From contig NZ_CP019698.1 in the NCBI RefSeq assembly GCF_002005145.1, positions 682,001-746,000 on the forward strand: a stretch of DNA of 64,000 nt, in the 5' to 3' direction. Shown one piece after another: positions 24,284-31,004 of this stretch. The notes under the pieces are model-generated. The model searched no databases and was not told the origin of the DNA. It saw nothing but the letters and a program-made list of their open reading frames with translations. The stretch comes from Desulforamulus ferrireducens (GTDB lineage: Bacteria; Bacillota; Desulfotomaculia; Desulfotomaculales; Desulfotomaculaceae). The position numbers and the translations under genes are program-made. Position 1 is the stretch's first letter. Each line of letters begins with the position of its first letter.

Positions 24284-25153
24284 ATGAAGTATACATTTTA
24301 CCCCGGATGTTCCAGTGAAGGAACTGCTAAAAGTTACCATCACTCTGCAGTGGAAGTAGCTAAAAAATTAGGTTTGGAGCTTAAAGAAATCGAGGACTGG
24401 AACTGCTGTGGCTCCACGGTTTTGTCCAGTGTTACCGGTCAGTTTGCTGCTGACGTATTGGCATCCAGGAACCTGGCTCTGGCACAAAAGATGGGTCAAG
24501 AGGATGTAGTTGCGACCTGTAGTTCTTGCTACGCCATCCTGGGTAATGTCAATAAGAAATTTGCCGATGAAAAGTTTAAAAATAATGCCAATGACGCACT
24601 GAGTAAAGATAGCCTTAGCTATGACGGTAATCTGAGAGTGCGTATGCTGCTGGATGTTATGGTATCCGATGTTGGCTTGGAGAAGATTGCCAATGCGGTA
24701 GTCAAGCCATTAAAGGGACTAAAAGTGGCTGGTTATGTAGGGTGCCAAACCGTAAGATCCCTGAGAGAATTCGATAATTGTGAAAATCCTACTTTTCTCG
24801 ACGATCTTCTCAGAGCCCTGGGAGCAGAACCTGTAGATTTTTCTCACAAGCTTAAATGCTGCACAGGTATTATGGCCATGACTTCACCGGAAATCACCAT
24901 TTCGGCCTTATATCCCATCTTGAAGAGTGCCTACGAATCAGGAGCAGACTTAATTGCCACTCCCTGTCCGCTCTGTCAGATGAACCTGGACGCTTTCCAG
25001 GTTAAGGTTAACAAAAACTATGGCACTAATTACAATATACCCGTTCTGTTCTTTACCCAATTGATGGCCCTGGCCTATGGCTTGGATCGCAAAGCTGCGG
25101 GCTTGGATTATTGCATCGTATCTCCTAATAATGTTCTTAAACAGTGGGCATAA
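24284..25153 (+). CDS. hdrB: HdrB-like subunit (CCG-domain protein)
   Basis: The 289-residue protein has two Cys-rich CCG domains: YPGCSSEGT...WNCCGSTV...TCSSCY and GYVGCQTV...LKCCTGIM...CPLCQMN. In methanogen heterodisulfide reductase these bind noncubane [4Fe-4S] clusters that do disulfide chemistry. Start ATG 24284 has AAGGAGGG upstream; a longer frame (24257) would overlap hdrC and is unlikely. In this setting the subunit probably takes electrons to or from QmoAB; its natural substrate here is unknown. Confidence 0.92.
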   Translation: MKYTFYPGCSSEGTAKSYHHSAVEVAKKLGLELKEIEDWNCCGSTVLSSVTGQFAADVLASRNLALAQKMGQEDVVATCSSCYAILGNVNKKFADEKFKNNANDALSKDSLSYDGNLRVRMLLDVMVSDVGLEKIANAVVKPLKGLKVAGYVGCQTVRSLREFDNCENPTFLDDLLRALGAEPVDFSHKLKCCTGIMAMTSPEITISALYPILKSAYESGADLIATPCPLCQMNLDAFQVKVNKNYGTNYNIPVLFFTQLMALAYGLDRKAAGLDYCIVSPNNVLKQWA

Positions 25154-25532
25154 AAATCCCGGTAAAAAATAACTATTATAACAAATACTTTTTTGCACAA
25201 ATTCATAATAATTTTATTAATACAAGCAGGAAATCCAAAATCTAGGTAGAATATGTAGCTTAAGTCACAAACTCATGCATATGCAATACCAACTGGCACC
25301 TGCTTAGATAGAGAGGGCAGGGGTGCTCGTTAACATCGGATGACTCAAGTGAATAAGAGCACATACAAAATGATGTGACAGCTCCTGGGTCAGTTACCAA
25401 AAACCTCGGCAGGGTATTGGTTAGTTGACAATCTGATGTAAACGCGTGCCGGCCATATGGTATGAGACGATAGTTGTTAGTATTCACAAAAATAGGACGA
25501 CAGTCCAAAAAATTCAAGGAGGCGTATTGTCA
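25154..25532 (+). promoter_or_regulatory. Long sat leader with inverted repeats
   Basis: 379 bases without a gene. A possible promoter is TTGCAC (25193-25198), 16 bases, TATTAA (25215-25220). Inverted sequences follow: TGCATATGCA (25276-25285), GTGCTC/GAGCAC (25323-25328, 25357-25362) and an imperfect long hairpin around 25389-25429. AAGGAGG stands before the sat ATG. The length of the presumed leader (about 300 nt) suggests RNA-level or operator control. Confidence 0.45.
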
Positions 25533-26702
25533 ATGGCATTAGTTCAACCCCACGGTGGCAAACTAACTCCCGTACTAGTACCTAGGGAACAACGGGACGA
25601 GTGGAAAGCAAAAGCCGAAAAATTACCTGTAGTTCGCATGAGCTCCCGTGAATCTTCCGACTGCTTAATGATCGGTATGGGTGCTTTCTCACCTCTGACT
25701 GGCTTTATGAACAAAGCCGACTATGAAAGCGTACTTGACAACATGCACCTGGCCAATGGTTTAGCTTGGCCTCTGCCTGTAACCCTGGCTGTTACCAAAG
25801 AGCAAGCTGAAACCATCAAATTAGGCGATGAACTAGCCCTGGTTGACGATGAAAGCGGTATTTATGTTGGTATCATCACCGTTTCCGACAAATACGAATA
25901 CGACAAAGTAAAAGAGTGCAAAGCTGCCTTCTTTACCGATGATCCCGAGCATCCCGGTGTGCAAAAAGTTATGGCTCAAGGCGATGTATACCTCGGTGGC
26001 GACATCGTAACCTTCTCCGAAATGGGCTATGCTACCAAGTATGCCGGTTACTATGCTCACCCAGCCGAAACCCGTGCTCTGTTTGAGTCCAAAGGCTGGA
26101 AAACCGTATGTGCATTCCAAACCCGTAACCCCTTGCACCGTTCCCACGAGTTCCTGTGCAAGATCGGTAACGAAGTTTGCGATGGTTTGTTCCTGCATCC
26201 CATCGTTGGTAAACTGAAGAAGGGTGATATCCCTGCTGAAGTACGTTTCGAGTGCTACAAAGCCCATATGGAAAACTACTTCAACCCTGCTACCATCGAA
26301 ATGCGTGTATATCCTATGGAAATGCGCTATGCTGGTCCTAAGGAAGCTATCCTGCATGCTATCTTCCGTCAAAACTTCGGTTGCTCCCACATCCTAATTG
26401 GTCGTGACCATGCTGGTGTTGGCAGCTACTATACTCCTTACCAAGCACAAGAAATCTTTGATCAATTCAAGCCCGGCGAAATTCTCTGCCAGCCCATTAA
26501 AGTAACTGCAGCTTACTACTGCAAGAAGTGCATGGGTATGGCTACTGAGAAGACTTGCCCACACGGCAAAGAAGATCGCATTGCCATCAGTGGCACCAAA
26601 GTTCGCGAAATGTTTAGCAGAGGCGAACTGCCCCCGCTGGAATTCGGACGTAAAGAAGTTCTGGAAATCCTCACTAGATACTATCAGAGTCTGGAGAAGT
26701 AA
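25533..26702 (+). CDS. sat: Sulfate adenylyltransferase (ATP sulfurylase), dissimilatory type
   Basis: The 389-residue homo-oligomeric enzyme makes APS and pyrophosphate from ATP and sulfate. Active-site motifs: QTRNPLHRSHE (about 190-200), GRDHAGVGSYY (about 290) and the ATP-binding ISGTKVREM near the end. A C-terminal Cys set (CKKCMGM...CPHG) fits the structural zinc site known from dissimilatory enzymes. Start ATG 25533 has AAGGAGGCG; an upstream ATG at 25446 would add 29 unrelated residues. Codon use is strongly restricted (GCT, GGT, CGT, AAA), as in highly expressed genes. Confidence 0.97.
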   Translation: MALVQPHGGKLTPVLVPREQRDEWKAKAEKLPVVRMSSRESSDCLMIGMGAFSPLTGFMNKADYESVLDNMHLANGLAWPLPVTLAVTKEQAETIKLGDELALVDDESGIYVGIITVSDKYEYDKVKECKAAFFTDDPEHPGVQKVMAQGDVYLGGDIVTFSEMGYATKYAGYYAHPAETRALFESKGWKTVCAFQTRNPLHRSHEFLCKIGNEVCDGLFLHPIVGKLKKGDIPAEVRFECYKAHMENYFNPATIEMRVYPMEMRYAGPKEAILHAIFRQNFGCSHILIGRDHAGVGSYYTPYQAQEIFDQFKPGEILCQPIKVTAAYYCKKCMGMATEKTCPHGKEDRIAISGTKVREMFSRGELPPLEFGRKEVLEILTRYYQSLEK

Positions 26703-26842
26703 TTGTACTTGGAACCCCTGCTAGCATGTAGAATATCTAAAACTTAATATTGCTTAAACATAAAATATTCTACAATGCTCGACAAAATAATTCTGTCTGC
26801 TAATTGACAATTTAATCTTAGTGTTAGAAAAACAGGAAATGC

Positions 26843-26884
26843 GTTGATATAGTGTGGCTTTTCTTAAGCCCACACTATATCAAC
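26843..26884 (+). terminator. Long stable hairpin after sat (attenuator or terminator without T-run)
   Basis: Stem GTTGATATAGTGTGG with its perfect complement, extended inward by CTT/AAG past one bulged base. AGGACATA follows instead of a T-run, so termination would be inefficient, or the hairpin may protect the sat mRNA 3' end. Confidence 0.5.
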
Positions 26885-27102
26885 AGGACATACCCCTTAA
26901 CTGCTGGCGAAAACCAGAGCAGAGGAGGTGGTTGGGTCCCTGAAGAGTATTGCCTAAATTGCTCTAAGATTAAGTCAATAAAACCCTTTCGGAGTGTTCC
27001 GAAATAATGATTAAGGAATAAATTTTGCCGGCAGCAGGGAGACAAGTTCTATTACAAAGACGTCATAAATCTTTCGTTAATTCTGCATTAATTAACTTTG
27101 GC

Positions 27103-27122
27103 TTAAAGACATATGTCTTTAA
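27103..27122. promoter_or_regulatory. Perfect 20-bp palindrome before aprB
   Basis: TTAAAGACAT followed by its exact complement, centred on 27112/27113, 11 bases before the GGGAGGT ribosome site of aprB. Suits binding of a dimeric regulator or a short mRNA hairpin close to the start. Confidence 0.6.
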
Positions 27123-27146
27123 AATTAGCAATAGGGAGGTAAAAAA

Positions 27147-27590
27147 ATGCCTAGTTTTGTAATTGCTGAAAAGTGCGATGGTTGCAAGGGTCAGGACAAA
27201 ACCGCTTGCATGTACATCTGCCCCAATGACCTGATGGTTCTGGACAAAGAAAAAATGAAAGCCGTTAACCGTGACGTATCCCAATGCTGGGAATGCTACT
27301 GCTGTGTTAAGATTTGCCCACAACAGGCTATCGACGTTCGTGGTTATGCTGACTTTGTTCCCATGGGCGCTAGCTGCGTACCTCTCAGAAGCTCCGACAG
27401 CATTATGTGGACCGTTAAGTTCCGTAATGGCATGCTGAAGCGCTTCAAATTCCCCATCCGTACCACTGCTGAAGGTACTGCTGAACCCGCCGGTGGCTTT
27501 ACCTGCGACCAAGAAGATCTGAACAGCCCATTATTGTTCACCGAGCCTTATTCCATCGGTACTACTGAACTGCCTGGCTTAAAGAAATAA
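27147..27590 (+). CDS. aprB: APS reductase beta subunit
   Basis: The 147-residue ferredoxin-like subunit of dissimilatory adenylylsulfate reductase. Cluster ligands: CDGCKGQDKTACMYICPND (the insertion typical of AprB) and CWECYCCVKICPQ. The C-terminal tail that wraps around AprA (after FVPMGASCVP) is present at normal length. It passes electrons from the Qmo complex to the AprA FAD. GGGAGGT precedes ATG; aprA follows after 49 bases. Confidence 0.96.
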   Translation: MPSFVIAEKCDGCKGQDKTACMYICPNDLMVLDKEKMKAVNRDVSQCWECYCCVKICPQQAIDVRGYADFVPMGASCVPLRSSDSIMWTVKFRNGMLKRFKFPIRTTAEGTAEPAGGFTCDQEDLNSPLLFTEPYSIGTTELPGLKK

Positions 27591-27593
27591 TTT

Positions 27594-27609
27594 ATAGTTA
27601 ATTAACTAT
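27594..27609. promoter_or_regulatory. Perfect 16-bp palindrome between aprB and aprA
   Basis: ATAGTTAATTAACTAT lies four bases after the aprB stop. An ACTATCG repeat follows (27605-27611 and 27618-27624). Could be an mRNA processing/stability hairpin that sets the AprA:AprB ratio, or a protein site. Confidence 0.45.
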
Positions 27610-27639
27610 CGTTATCAACTATCGGAGGAGGTTTATATA

Positions 27640-29514
27640 ATGCCGAATTTTGAAACTGTTATAGTGAATACCGATATTCTTATCCTCGGTGGCGGTATGG
27701 CAGCTTGCGGCGCAGCCGTTGAAGCATCTTACTGGGCCAAGAAACATGGTTTAAAAGTTACTCTGGTTGACAAAGCTGCTATGGACCGTTCCGGTGCTGT
27801 TGCTATGGGTCTGTCTGCTATCAACCAATACCTCGGTATCGCTAAAGGCGAAAACACCGTTGAAGATTATGTAAAATACGTTAAGAACGACTTAATGGGC
27901 ATCGCTCGTGATGACCAAGTCGCTGATATTGCCCGTCACGTTGACTCTTCCGTTCACCTGTTCGAAAAGTGGGGCCTCCCCATCTGGAAGAACGAAGAAG
28001 GCAACTATGTACGCGGTGGCCGTTGGCAGATCATGTTAAACGGTGAATCCTACAAGGTAATCGTTGCTGAAGCTGCTAAGAACGCTCTTGGCACCGAAAA
28101 CATTTACGAGCGCGTTTACATCTGCGAACCCATCATGGATGGCGACAGAATCGCTGGTGCTATCGGTTTCAGCACCCGTGAAGAAAAAGTTTATGTATTC
28201 AAGGCTAAAGCTGTACTGGCTGCTATGGGCGGCGCAGTAGGCGTATTCAAGCCTCGTTCCACCGGTGAAGGTCTTGGCCGTTCCTGGTATCCTCCATTCA
28301 GCTCCGGTTCCTCTGCTTACTTTACAATGGCAGCTGGCGCTGAAATGACTTGCCAAGAAGTTCGCTTCATTCCTGTACGCTTTAAGGATGCTTACGGTCC
28401 TGTAGGCGCTTGGTTCCTACTCTTCAAATCCCGCGCTACCAACGCTCTGGGTGAAGAATATATGGTAACCCGTCGCGCTGAATTAGAAAACTGGGGTCCC
28501 TATGGCAAGGTTAAGCCTATCCCCGCTAACCTGCGTAACTACCTCGGTATGTTAGATACCAGCGCTGGCTTAGGTCCTATCTACATGCAGACCGACGAAG
28601 CTATCGCTAACTTAGCTAAGAAATACGAAGACGATCCCAAGGCCTTCAAGAAGAAAATGAAGGAACTGGAAAGCGAAGCTTGGGAAGACTTCCTCGATAT
28701 GACTGTATCTCAAGCTCTGCTGTGGGCAGCTTGCAACATCGCTCCCGAAGAGAAACACTCTGAAATCGCCGCTGCTGAACCTTACTTCATCGGTTCTCAC
28801 TCCGGTGCTTCCGGTGCTTGGGTATCTGGTCCTGCCGATATCGCTCCTCCGGAATATCAGTGGGGTTACACCAACATGACCACCGTTAAGGGTCTGTTCG
28901 CTGCTGGCGACGCTTCCGGTGCTTCCAGCCACAAGTTCTCCTCCGGCTCCCACGCTGAAGGTCGTATCGCTGGTAAGTCCATGGTTCGCTTCGTAGTAGA
29001 AAACAACCAAGAACCCAACATTGACGATGCTAAGATCGAAGAACTGAAGGCTAAAATCCTCAAGCCTCTGGCTGTTTGGGAAGAATTCAGTGGCTTCACC
29101 ACCGATCCTGATGTTAACCCCAACTACATCCTGCCCAAGATGTACATGTTCCGTCTCCAGAAGATGATGGACGAGTACGCTGGCGGTGTTGTTGCTAACT
29201 TCACCACTTCCAAGGCTCTGCTGGAAACCGGTTTAGAGTACCTGATGATGCTGAAAGAAGACAGCGAAAAACTGGCTGCTCGCAACCTGCACGAGTTAAT
29301 GAGAGCTTGGGAAAACAAACACAGAACTCTGCAAGCTGAAGCTCATATCCGCACCGTTCTGTTCCGTGAAGAAACCCGTTGGCCCGGCTACTACTTCCGT
29401 GCTGACGAGCCCAAGATGAAGGAAGAATGGGAAGTATTCTGCAACTGCAAGTACGATGCAGCTACCGGTGAATGGGAAATGATTAAACGCCCCATCATCC
29501 GTCTGGTTGACTAA
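27640..29514 (+). CDS. aprA: APS reductase alpha subunit
   Basis: The 624-residue FAD flavoprotein of the fumarate reductase fold that reduces APS to AMP and sulfite. FAD binding: ILGGGMAACGAAVEA and VDKAAMDRSGAVAMGLSAINQYLG. The substrate region contains PVRFKDAYGPVGAWFLLFKSRA and SSHKFSSGSHAEGRI. The C-terminus FREETRWPGYYFRADEPK is typical. Full length. Very strong codon bias matches high expression. GGAGGAGGT precedes ATG 27640. Confidence 0.97.
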   Translation: MPNFETVIVNTDILILGGGMAACGAAVEASYWAKKHGLKVTLVDKAAMDRSGAVAMGLSAINQYLGIAKGENTVEDYVKYVKNDLMGIARDDQVADIARHVDSSVHLFEKWGLPIWKNEEGNYVRGGRWQIMLNGESYKVIVAEAAKNALGTENIYERVYICEPIMDGDRIAGAIGFSTREEKVYVFKAKAVLAAMGGAVGVFKPRSTGEGLGRSWYPPFSSGSSAYFTMAAGAEMTCQEVRFIPVRFKDAYGPVGAWFLLFKSRATNALGEEYMVTRRAELENWGPYGKVKPIPANLRNYLGMLDTSAGLGPIYMQTDEAIANLAKKYEDDPKAFKKKMKELESEAWEDFLDMTVSQALLWAACNIAPEEKHSEIAAAEPYFIGSHSGASGAWVSGPADIAPPEYQWGYTNMTTVKGLFAAGDASGASSHKFSSGSHAEGRIAGKSMVRFVVENNQEPNIDDAKIEELKAKILKPLAVWEEFSGFTTDPDVNPNYILPKMYMFRLQKMMDEYAGGVVANFTTSKALLETGLEYLMMLKEDSEKLAARNLHELMRAWENKHRTLQAEAHIRTVLFREETRWPGYYFRADEPKMKEEWEVFCNCKYDAATGEWEMIKRPIIRLVD

Positions 29515-29552
29515 TTCCCATCTATACAACATTAAATAGCTGAATTTACAGC

Positions 29553-29590
29553 AGGCCCGTGGCCAACTACGGCCACGGGCCTCTTAATTT
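29553..29590 (+). terminator. Terminator after aprBA
   Basis: The perfect 12-bp stem AGGCCCGTGGCC/GGCCACGGGCCT with a 6-base loop is followed by CTTAATTT. Confidence 0.82.
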
Positions 29591-29618
29591 AGATGCAACG
29601 GCCTTTAGGGCCCATTAG

Positions 29619-29653
29619 ACCAGGTGGCCTGAAAGGGCACCTGGTTAATTTTT
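29619..29653 (+). terminator. Second hairpin with T-run upstream of qmoA
   Basis: ACCAGGTGGCC (29619-29629) pairs with GGGCACCTGGT (29635-29645), one mismatch, followed by TAATTTTTG. With the preceding terminator it makes a double stop or attenuator between aprA and qmoA. Confidence 0.65.
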
Positions 29654-29752
29654 GTGCCTGGCAGGGAAAGACATTATTCGTATATTTTTCTGGTTATTGA
29701 ACACCTATCCAATGGCTACAGTTTACCCACAACTGGACTAGGGAGTGAGAAA

Positions 29753-31000
29753 ATGGCAAATAAAAGCATATTAGTAGTTGGTGGCGGTATTAGTGGTATC
29801 ACCGCTGCTGTGGAAGCTGCCGAAGTGGGTTATGAAGTATTCTTGGTAGAAAAGAATGCTTACCTGGGCGGTAAAGTTTCTCAAATCAATGAGTATTTTC
29901 CTAAGCTTTGTCCGCCGAACTGCGGTTTAGAGATTAACTTCCAAAGAATTAGAAAAAATCCTAAGATTAGAGTTCTGACCATGGCTGAGGTAGAAAATAT
30001 CTCCGGTCAGGAAGGTAACTTTGACGTTACTATTAAATTAAACCCCCGTTATATTACTGACGGCTGTACTGGTTGCGGTAAGTGCGCTGAAGTATGCCCT
30101 GTTGAAAGAGCTGACGCTTTCAACTTTGGCTTAAATAAAACTAAAGCAGCTTATTTACCACAACCCTTTGCCTTCCCCATGAAGTACGTTATTGACAACA
30201 CTGTTTGTACCGGTGCTTCCTGCGGTAAATGTGTGGAAGCTTGTGAAGTAAAGGCTGTTGATTTGGGTATGGCTGCTAAGACCATGAACCTAAATGTTGG
30301 CGCAATTATCTGGGCCACTGGTTGGGATTCCTACCCCGTAGAAAAATTGGCCAACTATGGTAGTGGCACCGTTACCAACGCCATCACCAACATCATGATG
30401 GAAAGATTAGCTGCCCTTACCGGTCCCACCAATGGTAAAATTATCCGTCCTTCTGACGGTAAAGAACCCAAAAACATTGCCTTTGTACAATGTGCCGGTT
30501 CCCGTGATGAAAACCATCAAAAGGCTTGTTCTTCCGTCTGCTGTATGGCTACTCTCAAGCAAATCAGCTATGTGAAGAAACAATATCCCGATGCCAAGGT
30601 AACTATTTACTATATGGATATCCGGGCTATGGGTAAACATGAAGACTTCTATAATAAGATTAAAGAATATGATATCATCATGATTAAGGGCAAACCTTCC
30701 GAAATTAGGGAAGATGCCGAAACTAAAGATGTCATCGTATTGGCTGAAAACCAGATTACCCAGGAAATTACCGAACTGAAATACGACCTAGTTGTTCTGG
30801 CGACTGGTATGGCTCCAGCCACTGCTACCGATAAGGTTCCTGCTGACGTAAGTTATGATGTAGATGGCTTTGTATTGAGTGGCTCTGTACCAGGTATTAT
30901 TGCTGCCGGTTGTGTTGCCAAGCCTGGCGATGTAGCTTCCTCAGTCCAGGGTGCAACTGCCGCAGTAATTAAAGCCATTCAATCTACAGTGAGGGGGTAA
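29753..31000 (+). CDS. qmoA: QmoA, HdrA-like flavoprotein
   Basis: A 415-residue FAD protein of the Qmo (quinone-interacting membrane-bound oxidoreductase) complex. FAD motif ILVVGGGISGITAAVEAAE; conserved KLCPPNCGLEINFQRI; [4Fe-4S] ligands CTGCGKCAEVCPV and CTGASCGKCVEACEV; NQCAGS-like FVQCAGSRDENH. Qmo proteins supply electrons to APS reductase. ATG 29753 with GGGAGTGAG is chosen; a longer frame begins inside the upstream hairpin region and lacks family similarity. qmoB starts 4 bases after the stop. Confidence 0.94.
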   Translation: MANKSILVVGGGISGITAAVEAAEVGYEVFLVEKNAYLGGKVSQINEYFPKLCPPNCGLEINFQRIRKNPKIRVLTMAEVENISGQEGNFDVTIKLNPRYITDGCTGCGKCAEVCPVERADAFNFGLNKTKAAYLPQPFAFPMKYVIDNTVCTGASCGKCVEACEVKAVDLGMAAKTMNLNVGAIIWATGWDSYPVEKLANYGSGTVTNAITNIMMERLAALTGPTNGKIIRPSDGKEPKNIAFVQCAGSRDENHQKACSSVCCMATLKQISYVKKQYPDAKVTIYYMDIRAMGKHEDFYNKIKEYDIIMIKGKPSEIREDAETKDVIVLAENQITQEITELKYDLVVLATGMAPATATDKVPADVSYDVDGFVLSGSVPGIIAAGCVAKPGDVASSVQGATAAVIKAIQSTVRG

Positions 31001-31004
31001 GACA

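Larger units (their letters stand above)
26703..27146 (+). promoter_or_regulatory. sat-aprB intergenic region with five inverted repeats
   Basis: The 444 bases hold no credible gene. Inverted repeats in order: 26724-26736/26765-26778 (GCAT-GTAGAATAT, one bulge); 26843-26857/26870-26884 (15-bp perfect stem); CTGCTGG/CCA-GA-GCAG (26901-26922); TTTCGGA/TCCGAAA with GTGT loop (26987-27004); and a 20-bp palindrome at 27103-27122 directly before the aprB ribosome site GGGAGGT. None is followed by a clear T-run, so they are not simple terminators. Confidence 0.6.

Noticed and set aside
25260-25517. 85-codon minus-strand frame in the sat leader
   Set aside because: No ribosome site; the protein is low in helical or domain pattern; the region is better explained as leader.
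26901-26990. Riboswitch (moco, SAM or similar) in the sat-aprB gap
   Set aside because: The CTGCTGG hairpin and GGAGGTGG word were compared from memory with known riboswitch cores and none matched; only a structured leader can be claimed.
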